Assembly: GCA_035463475.1 (NCBI GenBank)
Contig: DATHTE010000109.1
Coordinates: 62,001-126,000 of the forward strand
Length of the DNA stretch: 64,000 nucleotides
Direction of reading: 5' to 3'
Source: JACPDI01 sp035463475
Lineage (GTDB): Bacteria > Acidobacteriota > Vicinamibacteria > Vicinamibacterales > 2-12-FULL-66-21
In this document: positions 34,995 through 43,791 of the stretch, piece by piece
How the letters are laid out: every line of letters starts with the position of its first letter
Numbering within the stretch: the stretch's first letter is position 1
The notes under the pieces: model-generated
What the model saw: the letters and a program-made list of their open reading frames with translations, nothing else
Database searches by the model: none
What the model was told of the DNA's origin: nothing
Position numbers and translations under genes: made by a program

Positions 34995-36743
34995 GTGACC
35001 AAACGTATCGTTCTGCTCGTCGTTCTCATCCTCGCGGTCGGGATTGGCGCCGGCGCGTATTACATGACGCGCGACGACGCCCAACCCCAGATCATGACCG
35101 CCGACGTGACGCGCGGCGACGTCATCGAGGCAGTTAGCGCCACCGGGACCCTCGAAGCGGTTACCACCGTGCAGGTCGGCACCCAGGTCTCCGGCACGAT
35201 CCAGGACCTCTTCGCCGACTACAACTCGATCGTCCGCCGCGGGCAGGTGATCGCGAAGCTCGACCCGTCGCTGTTCCAGACGCAGATCGACCAGCAGCGC
35301 GCCAACATGGTTCGCGCGGAGGCGGAGGTCGAGCGGCTTCGGGTCAGTCTGGAAGACGCGCGCACCAAGCTCGCGCGCGCGCAGGAACTGTCGGCGCGCA
35401 GCCTGATCCCGGCCATGGAGCTCGAGACCGCCCAGGTGAACGTCCGCGCGGCGCAGGCGCAGCTCCAGTCCTCCCAGGCGCAGGTGACGCAGTCGCGCGC
35501 GAGCCTCAACCAGGCAGAGGTCAACCTCCAGCACACGGTCATCGCCGCGCCCATCGACGGGATTGTCATCTCGCGGAACGTGGACGTCGGGCAGACCGTC
35601 GCCGCGAGCATGCAGGCCCCCACGCTGTTCGTCATCGCCGCGGACCTCACGAAGATGAAGGTGAACGCGAACATCGACGAGGCGGACGTGGGGCGCATCC
35701 GGCCAGGACAGCACGTCGCGTTCCGGGTGGATGCCTACCCCACCGACGAGTTCGACGGGATGGTGTCGCAGATCCGCCTGCAGCCGACCACGGTGCAGAA
35801 CGTCGTGACCTACGCGACCGTCATCGACGTGCCCAATCCCGATCTGCGTCTGAAGCCGGGGATGACGGCGAACGTGTCGATCCAGATCGCACGGAGCAGC
35901 GACGTGCTGCGGGTGCCGAACATGGCGCTGCGCTTCCGGCCGACGGAGGACATCTTCGCCGCGCTCGGGCAGCCGCTGCCACCCGAGCTGAACCGCGCCG
36001 GACGGCCCGGAGCACTCGACGGCCAGGGGCGCCCGACGAACGGCGGCCAGGGCGGAACCACGCCGGCAACCGGCACGCAGCCCGCGGGGCGGCCCCGCGG
36101 CACCGCAGGCGACAGCGTTCCGGCAGCCAGCGACGCGCAGCAGCCGCAGGCGCAACAGCCGTCGCAGCAACCGCGGGCGCAGCAGCCCGCAGAGCGACGA
36201 GAGCGCCCAGATTTCGCAAACATGAGCCCTGAAGAGCGGCGGCGGCGGCTCGAAGAGCGTCTCAAGAACGCCTCCCCCGAAGAGCGCGAGCGCATGATGC
36301 AGCGTTTCCGCGAACGGTCCGGATCGACGGAGGCGCAGAGCAGCCCGGACGCATCGGGGCAGACGAGAGCGCCAGGCGCACCCGCCGAGACAACTCCGAG
36401 AGGACCACGCCGCGGCGCCGCGCCGGCGCCGAGCGCGGTGATGGCGCCGAACGCGCCCCGGACGATCGATGCGCTCTTCGGGCCGCTGCCGCCTACCGAG
36501 ACGGCCGGCCGCGTGTGGCGGTTCGTGGACGGCCGACTGGCGATGGTCCGTGTCCGCCTCGGCGTGACCGACGGAACGAACACCGAGCTGATTTCCGGAG
36601 ACCTGCCGGAAGGGACGCCGCTCGTGACGGGCGTCCTGCTGGAGCCAACGCCGAGCCCGACGCAAGGAGGCACGCGCTCCCCGCTCATGGGCCCGCAGCG
36701 TGGCCCCCAGCGCGGTCCGCAGCGCGGCGGCAACCCGCGATAA
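34995..36743 (+). CDS. macA: MacA-like periplasmic adaptor with long Pro/Gln/Arg-rich insert
   Basis: 582 residues, against about 370 for E. coli MacA. Residues 1-310 are a normal MacA: a membrane helix, lipoyl halves ('VQVGTQVSGTIQDLFADYNSIVRRGQ', 'VIAAPIDGIVISRNVDVGQTV'), a coiled coil and a barrel. Then comes an insert of about 170 residues (about 325-490), very rich in Pro, Gln, Arg and Glu with an SPEERRRRLEERLKNASPEERERM repeat-like helix, before a short final barrel strand region (RVWRFVDGRLAMVRVRLGVTDG). GTG start, five bases after the RND gene. Feeds MacB. Confidence 0.9.
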   Translation: MTKRIVLLVVLILAVGIGAGAYYMTRDDAQPQIMTADVTRGDVIEAVSATGTLEAVTTVQVGTQVSGTIQDLFADYNSIVRRGQVIAKLDPSLFQTQIDQQRANMVRAEAEVERLRVSLEDARTKLARAQELSARSLIPAMELETAQVNVRAAQAQLQSSQAQVTQSRASLNQAEVNLQHTVIAAPIDGIVISRNVDVGQTVAASMQAPTLFVIAADLTKMKVNANIDEADVGRIRPGQHVAFRVDAYPTDEFDGMVSQIRLQPTTVQNVVTYATVIDVPNPDLRLKPGMTANVSIQIARSSDVLRVPNMALRFRPTEDIFAALGQPLPPELNRAGRPGALDGQGRPTNGGQGGTTPATGTQPAGRPRGTAGDSVPAASDAQQPQAQQPSQQPRAQQPAERRERPDFANMSPEERRRRLEERLKNASPEERERMMQRFRERSGSTEAQSSPDASGQTRAPGAPAETTPRGPRRGAAPAPSAVMAPNAPRTIDALFGPLPPTETAGRVWRFVDGRLAMVRVRLGVTDGTNTELISGDLPEGTPLVTGVLLEPTPSPTQGGTRSPLMGPQRGPQRGPQRGGNPR

Positions 36744-36745
36744 GC

Positions 36746-37501
36746 ATGGCGCTTCTCTCCGTCCGCGACCTCACGAAGACGTACATCGTTGGCGAGGTTG
36801 AGGTGCGCGCGCTGCGCGGCGTGACGCTCGGCGTCGAGGCCGGCGAGTTCGTGGCGGTGACGGGCCCCTCCGGATCCGGCAAATCCACGTTCATGCACAT
36901 CCTCGGCTGCCTGGACCGGCCGACGAGCGGGCAGTACATCCTGGACGGGCGCGACGTGTCCCGCCTGTCGAAGGACGAGCTCGCCGCGGTGCGCAACCGG
37001 AGGATCGGGTTCGTCTTCCAGGGCTTCAACCTGCTCGCTCGCACAACGGCGCTCGACAACGCGGAGTTGCCGCTCCTCTACAATCCCAAGGCGAAGCTGA
37101 GAACGGCCGACCGCCGGCGTCGCGCGATGGCGGCGCTGGAGGCGGTGGGCCTGACGGAACGCGCGCACCATCTCCCGAACCAGCTCTCAGGCGGGCAACA
37201 GCAGCGGGTGGCGATTGCCCGTGCGCTCATCAACGACCCTTCGATCATCCTGGCGGACGAGCCGACGGGCAATCTCGACTCTCGCACGAGCATCGAGGTC
37301 ATGGAGATTTTCCAGCGGCTGAACCGCGAGCGCGGGCTGACCGTGCTGCTGATCACGCACGAGCACGACATCGCGGAGTACGCGGACCGGCTCATCGCCT
37401 TTCGCGACGGCCGCGTCACCAGCGATCAACCGATCACGGTGCGGCGCTCCGCGCACGACGAACTCGCGGCGTTGCCGCCGCTCGAGGAACAGGCGGTCTG
37501 A
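36746..37501 (+). CDS. macB: MacB-type ABC transporter ATP-binding protein
   Basis: A 251-residue ABC ATPase: Walker A GPSGSGKST, Q-loop VFQGFNLL, signature LSGGQQQRVAIARAL, Walker B IILADEPTGNLDS and H-loop LLITHEHD. In E. coli the ATPase and permease of MacB are one chain; here they are two genes, with the permease ATG overlapping this stop by one base. Part of the MacAB exporter. Confidence 0.93.
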   Translation: MALLSVRDLTKTYIVGEVEVRALRGVTLGVEAGEFVAVTGPSGSGKSTFMHILGCLDRPTSGQYILDGRDVSRLSKDELAAVRNRRIGFVFQGFNLLARTTALDNAELPLLYNPKAKLRTADRRRRAMAALEAVGLTERAHHLPNQLSGGQQQRVAIARALINDPSIILADEPTGNLDSRTSIEVMEIFQRLNRERGLTVLLITHEHDIAEYADRLIAFRDGRVTSDQPITVRRSAHDELAALPPLEEQAV

Positions 37502-38718
37502 TGTCGATTCTCATGATTCTCCGCATCGCCGTCAGCGCGCTCAACCGCAACAAGATGCGGACGACGCTGACGACGCTCGGGATGATCATCGGCGTGGCCG
37601 CCGTGATCACCATGGTGGCGCTCGGCCGCGGCGCGCAGCAGACGATCGAGGACCAGATCAAGTCAGCGGGCACCAACATGATCATGGTGAACGCCGGCAA
37701 CTGGACGATCGGCGGGGTCCGCCAGGGCCAGGGGGCCTCGAACACGCTGACGCCCGAGGACGCGATGGCGATCCGCGACCTCCCCGGCGTGCAGTACGTG
37801 GCGCCGGGCGCGAACACGCGGGCGCAGGTCATCGCCGGCAACCAGAACTGGCAGACGCGCGTCGAGGGGACCGACGTGGACATGCCGCTCATCCGATCGT
37901 GGCCCGTCACGTTCGGCGCCTTCTTCACGCCGCAGGACGTGTCGAGCGCCGCGAAAGTCGCGGTGCTCGGCGGAGTCACGGCCGAGTCGCTGTTCGGCGG
38001 AGAGGTCGACCCGACCGGGCAGATCATCCGCGTGCGCAACCAGCCGTTCAGGGTCGTCGGCGTGATGGCGAGCAAGGGACAATCCGCCATGGGGCAGGAC
38101 CAGGACGACATCGTCTTCGTGCCTTACACGACGGTGCAGAAGAAGTTGCTCGGCATCCAGCACGTGCAGAACATCACCGTCTCGGCCACGAGCGCGGCGG
38201 GCACGTCGGCGACCGCTGAATCGGTCGCGGCGCTCCTGCGCACGCGGCACAAGATCCAGCCGGGCGATCCGGACGATTTCATGGTGCGGACGCTGGAGGA
38301 GATGGCGAGCGTCCGCACGGAGGCGACGCGCACGATGACCCTGCTGCTGGCGGGCATCGCCGGGGTCTCGCTCATCGTCGGCGGCATCGGGATCATGAAC
38401 ATCATGCTCGTGTCGGTGACGGAACGGACGCGGGAGATCGGCCTGCGCCTCGCCATCGGCGCGCGCGGCCGCGACGTGCTGATGCAGTTCCTGGTGGAGG
38501 CGATCGTGATCAGCCTCTTCGGCGGGCTGCTGGGGCTGGCGCTCGGCTACGGCTTTTCCGCCGGTATCAAGCAGTTCCTCGATTGGCCGGCGGTGATCCC
38601 CGCCGACGCGGTCCTGCTCGCGTTCGGCTTCTCCGCCGCGATCGGGATCTTCTTCGGCTTCTACCCCGCCCGCAAGGCAGCGCAACTCGATCCGATCGAG
38701 GCGCTGCGCTACGAATGA
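37501..38718 (+). CDS. MacB-type ABC transporter permease
   Basis: 405 residues. An N-terminal helix ('NKMRTTLTTLGMIIGVAAVITMVALGRGAQ') precedes a MacB periplasmic core domain of about 220 residues. Three C-terminal helices form the FtsX domain (GIAGVSLIVGGIGIMNIMLVSVTERTREIGLRLAIGAR). It works with the ATPase and MacA adaptor to export substrates through TolC. Confidence 0.95.
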   Translation: MSILMILRIAVSALNRNKMRTTLTTLGMIIGVAAVITMVALGRGAQQTIEDQIKSAGTNMIMVNAGNWTIGGVRQGQGASNTLTPEDAMAIRDLPGVQYVAPGANTRAQVIAGNQNWQTRVEGTDVDMPLIRSWPVTFGAFFTPQDVSSAAKVAVLGGVTAESLFGGEVDPTGQIIRVRNQPFRVVGVMASKGQSAMGQDQDDIVFVPYTTVQKKLLGIQHVQNITVSATSAAGTSATAESVAALLRTRHKIQPGDPDDFMVRTLEEMASVRTEATRTMTLLLAGIAGVSLIVGGIGIMNIMLVSVTERTREIGLRLAIGARGRDVLMQFLVEAIVISLFGGLLGLALGYGFSAGIKQFLDWPAVIPADAVLLAFGFSAAIGIFFGFYPARKAAQLDPIEALRYE

Positions 38719-38873
38719 CCGCGCCCAGAGCAGTCCGGACAGTCAGGCAGCCGAACAGTCAGGCAGTCAGGCGGTCCGCTCGAGGTCTGACGGATGATTC
38801 CCCCGCACGTGTTGAATCGCGACGGGCGCGGCGTCCAGAGCCCGTCCGGCCCCCGATGCGTCAGTGCCGGTGC

Positions 38874-39350
38874 ATGATGTTCACAGAAATGTGTCTCGCC
38901 ACGGCAGTCCTTCTCGGCGTCGCCATTTCAGGGCGCGCTCAGGAAAAGCCCGACTTTTCTGGCGAATGGATCCTGAACCGACAGGCGAGTACTCTCAGCC
39001 CGGGTGCTGACGCGGTGCAGAGCGGTGTCTGGCGAATCGAGCACCGCGAGCCAACATTTCGCCACAAGGCGGCGTTTGTGACCGAGAGCAATCCGTTCGA
39101 GTACGAATACGAGTTGCTGTCAGACGGACGCGAAGTCGTTGGCAGTCAAAAGGGAGCCCGGACGGTGTCCAGCCTTCGGTGGGAAGGAAACGCTCTGGTG
39201 GTCACGTGGCGAACCCAGCGTTCTGACGGTGAGACGGAGATCTCTTTTCGGTACGAACTGCTCGATGCGGGACGGCGCCTTCGAGCGACTGAACGGGTTC
39301 GCGGCACCGATCATGATCAGGACAATGTTTGGATTTTCGAGCGGCGTTGA
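38874..39350 (+). CDS. Secreted lipocalin-like hypothetical protein
   Basis: 158 residues: a signal peptide (MMFTEMCLATAVLLGVAISGRA) followed by 'DFSGEWILNRQASTLSPGA' and eight or so antiparallel strands ('VWRIEHREPTF', 'YEYELLSDGREV', 'SSLRWEGNALVVTW', 'FRYELLDAGRRLRATERVRG'). This pattern is common in acidobacterial genomes; the function is not known. An upstream ATG at 38856 would add MRQCRC. The 155 bases before it carry short CAGTCAGGCAG repeats (38748-38777). Confidence 0.65.
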   Translation: MMFTEMCLATAVLLGVAISGRAQEKPDFSGEWILNRQASTLSPGADAVQSGVWRIEHREPTFRHKAAFVTESNPFEYEYELLSDGREVVGSQKGARTVSSLRWEGNALVVTWRTQRSDGETEISFRYELLDAGRRLRATERVRGTDHDQDNVWIFERR

Positions 39351-39439
39351 ACAGCCTGCCGAGCGACCTGGCGGTAGCGCCACTCGCGGCTGAGCGGCAA
39401 TGATCTGGGCGAGTTTCGAGTGAATCGGAGCACTGCAGA

Positions 39440-40258
39440 TTGCCCCGAGAGCATGCAGCGCGCAACACGTTGGCCTTCGTTATTGTGGCCGCCGCCCTTC
39501 TTGTTGCCTGCGGGCGGATCGCGGGGCAGTCCCACACAGCCGATGAGTTCCAACAGCGGCTCTTTATCGCGAGTTTCTCGCTCGGCAGCGGCCTCGACGC
39601 CCGTTACCAACAGGAAGAGAAACGTCTCCAGGCGGTCTGCAAGGGCCGTGACCCTGCGTGTTTTGCGAAGCACTTTTCAGCGGTGCGTCAGCGCGTCGCG
39701 ACTTTGCGTTCGCAACCGCGCGCCTCGGCGCAGGTCGTGGGTCATCTGGTGGCAGTCCTCAAAGTCAGTGACGAAGAGTTCGGCGGCCTGGCCATTGGCA
39801 TCGAGGTTGAGACCTCGAGCGATCCGGCGCGCATCGGAACGTGGCTGAAGGACGTCGGAGATTGGGGATACGGCATTCACGTGTCAGGAGTTCGACCTCA
39901 AGGTGAATGGCTCCAACTGACGCAGGTTCCGTTTGTGGGCGCCGCGTGGCTTTCTGCGACACAGCCAGATCTGACCGCTGAAGTCGTGCCGATCACAAAC
40001 CAGATTCTGGAACTGCAACCGTTAGCAGCAACGTTCCCGAACGGCGGTAAAGGCGCTGTTACGGCGGGCTCTTACCTGGTGACGCGCATATTGGAGGGCC
40101 GCGTCGAGTTCCGCTCCGAAGTGGCGACTGATTTTTCCTGCGGCGAAGCCGTTGAGCCCCCGCGGGTCATGCCGCCGCTGCTGCGCGCCGTGCCTGCGGA
40201 GTTCTTCAATGCGGACGGAACGCCGCGCTTCGTGCTGAAATACCAGAGAGGCTGCTAG
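39440..40258 (+). CDS. Hypothetical lipoprotein
   Basis: 272 residues with a TTG start (39440) and GGAG nine bases before. A hydrophobic segment ends in LLVAC (lipobox, Cys24), and the rest appears soluble and exported. It has two paired cysteines in 'QAVCKGRDPACFAKHF' and 'FSCGEAVEPPRV'. No domain recognised. Stands alone in the accessory region. Confidence 0.6.
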   Translation: MPREHAARNTLAFVIVAAALLVACGRIAGQSHTADEFQQRLFIASFSLGSGLDARYQQEEKRLQAVCKGRDPACFAKHFSAVRQRVATLRSQPRASAQVVGHLVAVLKVSDEEFGGLAIGIEVETSSDPARIGTWLKDVGDWGYGIHVSGVRPQGEWLQLTQVPFVGAAWLSATQPDLTAEVVPITNQILELQPLAATFPNGGKGAVTAGSYLVTRILEGRVEFRSEVATDFSCGEAVEPPRVMPPLLRAVPAEFFNADGTPRFVLKYQRGC

Positions 40259-40340
40259 CCGACCTGACAAGCGTGCTGGACTCTTCCGTCAATGCGAAAG
40301 AAGCGACCCTGGATACAGTCGTCGCGTTGATCGATACGAC

Positions 40341-41123
40341 ATGCTCGAGGCTAAGTCGTCATCACCATGTGAATCGGAGCCGCGAATCGGCATCACATGG
40401 GGCGCCGTGGGGCAGGCGGTCACGCGACCCTACCCCGTGACCGTCCCCATGATCCTCCTCGTGTTGCTCATCCCGTTCTACCTTGTCATCGCGGGACGAA
40501 CGCGAGGCGGTGCGGTGCATGCGCCCGAGCTGGCGTTGGACCGACTCCTGCCCCTTGCGCCAGTCTGGGCGCTGATCTATGGCGCGCTTTACGCCTTTCT
40601 CATTGTGCTGCCGGTGTTCGTGGTTCAGCAGAACGAGATGATTCGCCGCACCGTGTGGGCATACATCACGGTGTGGTCTGTGGCGTACGCGTGCTTCCTG
40701 GTGTATCCGACCATCGCCCCGCGTCCGGACCAGGTGGCGGGGGACGGCTTTGCCGTCTGGGGCCTGCTGTTCCTCTACGACGCCGATCCGCCGTACAACT
40801 GCTTTCCTTCCATCCACGTCGCGCACTCGTTCGTGTCCGCGCTGGCCTGCCATCGCGTGCATCGCGCACTTGGGCTCGTCGCCGTGTCGTGCGCCTCGCT
40901 CGTCGCGATCGCGACACTGCTCACCAAGCAGCACTACATTGCCGACGTGATCGGCGGAATATTCCTGGCCGCGGTGGCCAACGCGGTGTGGCTTCGCAGC
41001 TATTCCCGCGCGAACATCCCCGAGCTCGACCGGCGTCTCGCCCCCGTCCTCGCGCTCTGCGTCAGCGGAATCGTCGGCCTCGGCGTCGCCTGCTTCTGGG
41101 TGGCCTACCAACTGAGGACGTGA
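40341..41123 (+). CDS. PAP2-superfamily membrane phosphatase/transferase
   Basis: 260 residues, about six helices. Active-site pieces are visible: 'NCFPSIHVAHSF' (PSxH) and 'TKQHYIADVIGGIF' (the HxxxD base pair). The arrangement is close to inositol-phosphoceramide-synthase-like PAP2 proteins. It would cleave or transfer phosphate esters of lipids at the outer face of the inner membrane. Substrate unknown. Confidence 0.85.
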   Translation: MLEAKSSSPCESEPRIGITWGAVGQAVTRPYPVTVPMILLVLLIPFYLVIAGRTRGGAVHAPELALDRLLPLAPVWALIYGALYAFLIVLPVFVVQQNEMIRRTVWAYITVWSVAYACFLVYPTIAPRPDQVAGDGFAVWGLLFLYDADPPYNCFPSIHVAHSFVSALACHRVHRALGLVAVSCASLVAIATLLTKQHYIADVIGGIFLAAVANAVWLRSYSRANIPELDRRLAPVLALCVSGIVGLGVACFWVAYQLRT

Positions 41124-41172
41124 CGCGATGGCGGTTGACCACCGCTTGCGGCCGACGGCGCCTGGTGCGACC

Positions 41173-41536
41173 ATGAGGTGCGCCTGGGTTGTCTTTCCTG
41201 CTGATGGCGTTCGTCGCTGCGGGAGCGGCGGGCCAGGGCACGCCCGCGGAGTCGTTCTTCAGCCCATTCACTGAACACACGGAGGTCTGGTGGCTGGACG
41301 CTGCTGGCACACTCGTAATGACGGTCGAGGGCCAGGGTTCTGAGGCGGGGTGGACGAAACGAACGTTGACGTTCGTCCGCGCGGCACAGCAGCCAGCGCC
41401 TCGGGAGGAGTGGCGTGACAGCCAAGTCGGTTGCCGCGAAGGCTCGAGTGAAGGCCGGCACCACTGTTGCCGTGCTGAATTCAGTGCCGGCGGTTGTCGA
41501 GTCGCTGGGTCTGCCGGAGGGTGTCACCTTCGTTGA
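41173..41536 (+). pseudogene. Remnant of a secreted protein, apparent frameshift near the start
   Basis: An ATG at 41173 begins MRCAWV but leaves the hydrophobic signal in a different frame. The frame from 41189 reads 'LSFLLMAFVAAGAAGQG' (a signal peptide) followed by 'EVWWLDAAGTLVMTVEGQG' and 'TKRTLTFVR', like the end of a lipocalin-type protein. It then runs on 120 bases into the next gene. Shortness, run-on and the +1 mismatch suggest a degraded copy. An intact TTG-started small protein is possible. Confidence 0.35.
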
Positions 41537-41792
41537 CCCACGCAAAGCTCAACTCGTGTTCCTCTTCGCCCACTCGCGCGCGGACCTCGAATCACAGATG
41601 CCGGCGGCGGTCGGCGCGCTCGCGGCAACCGCGGCACTCTGGGTCTTCTTTCGCAAGGGTTCGAAGGCCGCGAAGCTTGACATGAACCGTGACGACGTCT
41701 GGGCGATTGCTGAGAGGTTGGGCATGAGGCCCCTGGGTCTCGTGAGCGTCGACGAGACCTGGTCGGCGTTTCGGCTCAGACCGGCGAGATAG
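41415..41792 (+). CDS. DUF3052-like hypothetical protein
   Basis: 125 residues, GTG start with GGAGG ten bases upstream. The pattern 'VAVLNSVPAVVESLGLPEGV', 'LVFLFAHSRADLESQMPAAV' and 'ALWVFFRKGSKAAKLDMNRDDVWAIAERLGM' matches the DUF3052 family of small cytoplasmic proteins. Function unknown. It overlaps the remnant upstream. Confidence 0.75.
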   Translation: MTAKSVAAKARVKAGTTVAVLNSVPAVVESLGLPEGVTFVDPRKAQLVFLFAHSRADLESQMPAAVGALAATAALWVFFRKGSKAAKLDMNRDDVWAIAERLGMRPLGLVSVDETWSAFRLRPAR

Positions 41793-41862
41793 GGCGCCAG
41801 GCTGTCCCCGGTCGTGTCGGCGCGGCCAAACAGGCGTCAACACACCCTCTGTCCACATTGAC

Positions 41863-42702
41863 ATGACTTGTTTCCTTCGCATGGCTGCGGCCACGGGCCT
41901 CGTTATGCTTTGCACGCTCTTGCCATTTCTCCCTGGGCGGTACGACAGCCTGGCCGTTCCGTTGTCGACCATGGCGCAGGTGGCCGGTTTCGCTGGGCTG
42001 CTGCTGGTTCCGATCGGGGCATTCTGGATGGCGGTCGAAGGGGTACAGCGCCTGGCCTGGCTGCGATTCACGATGGGGCTCGTCGCGCTCATCGCGTCGC
42101 TCGTCGTGTGGGGAGTTGTCGCGATGGTGGCCACTATCCAGGGCGGTTTCGCGCTGGGGGTCGTTACCCTCGCCTTCGGGGCGTACGTGGCTCGGAGGGC
42201 GTGGCCGAGCTTCGGGCGACACACGGAGGGCACGCGCGAGGGCTCGACGGCGCTTCCTCTATATCTGGCCGTTGTGCCCATCGTGGTCGCGCTGCTGCAG
42301 CAGGCCGTGGTCGATAAAGCGGTGGCCTTCAGCCGTAACCACGCGATCCGCAACAGCGCGCCGCTCATATCGGCCGTCGAGCGCTACCGGGCGGTGCGTG
42401 GCCGGTACCCGGAGTCGCTGCTGACGGTGAACCCGGACTACTGGCCGGGCATCATCGGTATCTCGAGGTATCACTACGAGCCGAACGGCGACTCGTACAA
42501 TCTCTTCTTCGAGCAGTTCGCGCATCGGGTCGGTACGCGGGAGTTCGTCATGTACAACCCGCGTGACGAGCACGTCATGACGAGCCATGCCATGGATCTC
42601 CTGGAGCTGACGCCGGAGCAACTGGCGCTCGAGAGAACGCGTGGCCATTATGCCGTTCACGACACCGCACATCGACACTGGAAGTACTTCTGGTTCGATT
42701 GA
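41863..42702 (+). CDS. Hypothetical membrane protein with pseudopilin-like C-terminal region
   Basis: 279 residues with four helices in the first half ('LVMLCTLLPFLPG', 'GFAGLLLVPIGAFWMAVEG', 'LIASLVVWGVVAMVATI', 'VVPIVVALLQQAVV'). The extracytoplasmic C-terminal part (SAVERYRAVRGRYPESLLTVNPDYWP) recalls the region after the helix in type II pseudopilins, without a prepilin peptidase site. Function not known. Confidence 0.6.
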   Translation: MTCFLRMAAATGLVMLCTLLPFLPGRYDSLAVPLSTMAQVAGFAGLLLVPIGAFWMAVEGVQRLAWLRFTMGLVALIASLVVWGVVAMVATIQGGFALGVVTLAFGAYVARRAWPSFGRHTEGTREGSTALPLYLAVVPIVVALLQQAVVDKAVAFSRNHAIRNSAPLISAVERYRAVRGRYPESLLTVNPDYWPGIIGISRYHYEPNGDSYNLFFEQFAHRVGTREFVMYNPRDEHVMTSHAMDLLELTPEQLALERTRGHYAVHDTAHRHWKYFWFD

Positions 42703-42721
42703 GGAGAGTCGCGCGTTGGAT

Positions 42722-42773
42722 GCATTACCGCGCCATCACATCGCGCATCCGGAGCGGCTCCGCCGGATAATGC
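42722..42773. repeat. Complex intergenic hairpin
   Basis: The outer arms GCATTACCG (42722-42730) and CCGGATAATGC (42763-42773) and inner palindromes ATCCGG..CCGGAT and CGGAGC-G-GCTCCG can form a branched hairpin between two convergent genes. No T-run. It resembles REP-type elements in shape. Confidence 0.4.
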
Positions 42774-42848
42774 CTCCTGACGCAGGGCTGCGGCATCCGG
42801 TGGCGGCTGTTGTTCGAGTGGGTGTGCGACTGCCCGACAGCTCGACTG

Positions 42849-43310
42849 TCAGCGGCCCTTGAGCAGTTCCCTCACCGTCAACCCCGTCACAGGGTCCACG
42901 AGGTCCGGCGCAATCTGCGACAGCGGCTCGAGCACGAAGGTCCGCTCGCGGAACCTCGGGTGCGGCACCTCGAGGCCGGGTCGCCGGATCACCTGATCGC
43001 CGAGCAGCACGAGATCGACATCGAGCGTCCGCGGAGCCCCGGAGTGTGGGCGTTCGCGGCCGCGCGCGCGCTCGATCGCGAGCAGCTCGTCGAGCAGGGC
43101 GCGGGCGCTCAGACTGGTGCGCCCCACGACGGCGGCGTTGAGGAACGGCGTGTCCAGAGGATCGGCGGGCGGTTCGGGCGGGGTTTCGCGGTAGTCGGAG
43201 ACGACCAGGCCCTGGAGGAGGCTTCGCAGGCGCTCGACCGCGAAATCCAGGTGCGCGGCGCGATCTCCGTCGTTGCTGCCGAGCGCGACGGCGGCGAGAA
43301 TGCTACTCAA
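42849..43310 (-). CDS. folK: 2-amino-4-hydroxy-6-hydroxymethyldihydropteridine pyrophosphokinase
   Basis: HPPK of folate synthesis, 153 residues. Motifs in order: 'ALGSNDGDR', 'SDYRETPP', 'FLNAAVVGRT', 'PRTLDVDLVLLGD' and 'PHPRFRERTFVLEPLSQI'. The start is TTG at 43310, overlapping the preceding gene's stop by eight bases. It ends an operon with the DksA-like and helical genes; folP and folB are not here. Confidence 0.93.
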   Translation of the reverse strand: MSSILAAVALGSNDGDRAAHLDFAVERLRSLLQGLVVSDYRETPPEPPADPLDTPFLNAAVVGRTSLSARALLDELLAIERARGRERPHSGAPRTLDVDLVLLGDQVIRRPGLEVPHPRFRERTFVLEPLSQIAPDLVDPVTGLTVRELLKGR

Positions 43311-43791
43311 TCCAGCGGCTCGGGAGCACGCCGCCGCCCGTCCCCGCCCCGTCCATCCGGCGCCCCAGCAGGTCGTCGCGCCCTGCAAGCGCCAGCTCGA
43401 AGAACCGCTTGTGCTCGACGGTCTCGCCGAGAATCACGCGCAGCATGCCGCGATGCCGCGCGTGTGTCACCGCTTCGACGCGGCCGCTCCATCGTTCGAC
43501 AAACCGCGCGGCGAGATCGCGGTCCTCGGTCAGGATCGCGCGTTCCGCTTCGTCCCGTTTACCCGTGGCGCGCACCTCCGGCTCCGGCACCTCCGCGAGA
43601 TTCCCTGACAGCTCCTCGATCGTCGCGCGCAGCCAGGAGAGCTGCACGTCCTCGCGCGCGATCACGTACTGATAAGTGTTGTTCGTATCGTAGTCCGTCA
43701 CGAGGCGGGCGGCGGCCACGTGACGGTTCCGGAGCGCCAGCTTGTCCCGGTAGAACTCCTCGAGGAGGGCCTTCAATTCGGTCTGCGTCAC
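43303..43791 (-). CDS. Conserved helical protein of unknown function
   Basis: 162 residues from GTG 43791, which overlaps the DksA-like stop as GTGA. The N-terminal half looks like two long helices with His and Glu at regular spacing ('EEFYRDKLALRNRHVAAARLV', 'QLSWLRATIEEL'), which could be ferritin-like. The C-terminal half ('LTEDRDLAARFVERW', 'MLRVILGETVEHKRFF') is also helical with HKRFF near the end. No family assigned. Confidence 0.6.
   Translation of the reverse strand: MTQTELKALLEEFYRDKLALRNRHVAAARLVTDYDTNNTYQYVIAREDVQLSWLRATIEELSGNLAEVPEPEVRATGKRDEAERAILTEDRDLAARFVERWSGRVEAVTHARHRGMLRVILGETVEHKRFFELALAGRDDLLGRRMDGAGTGGGVLPSRWIE

Noticed and set aside
38748..38777. CAGTCAGGCAG repeats as a possible attachment site
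   Set aside because: Short and imperfect, with no integrase or flanking duplication.
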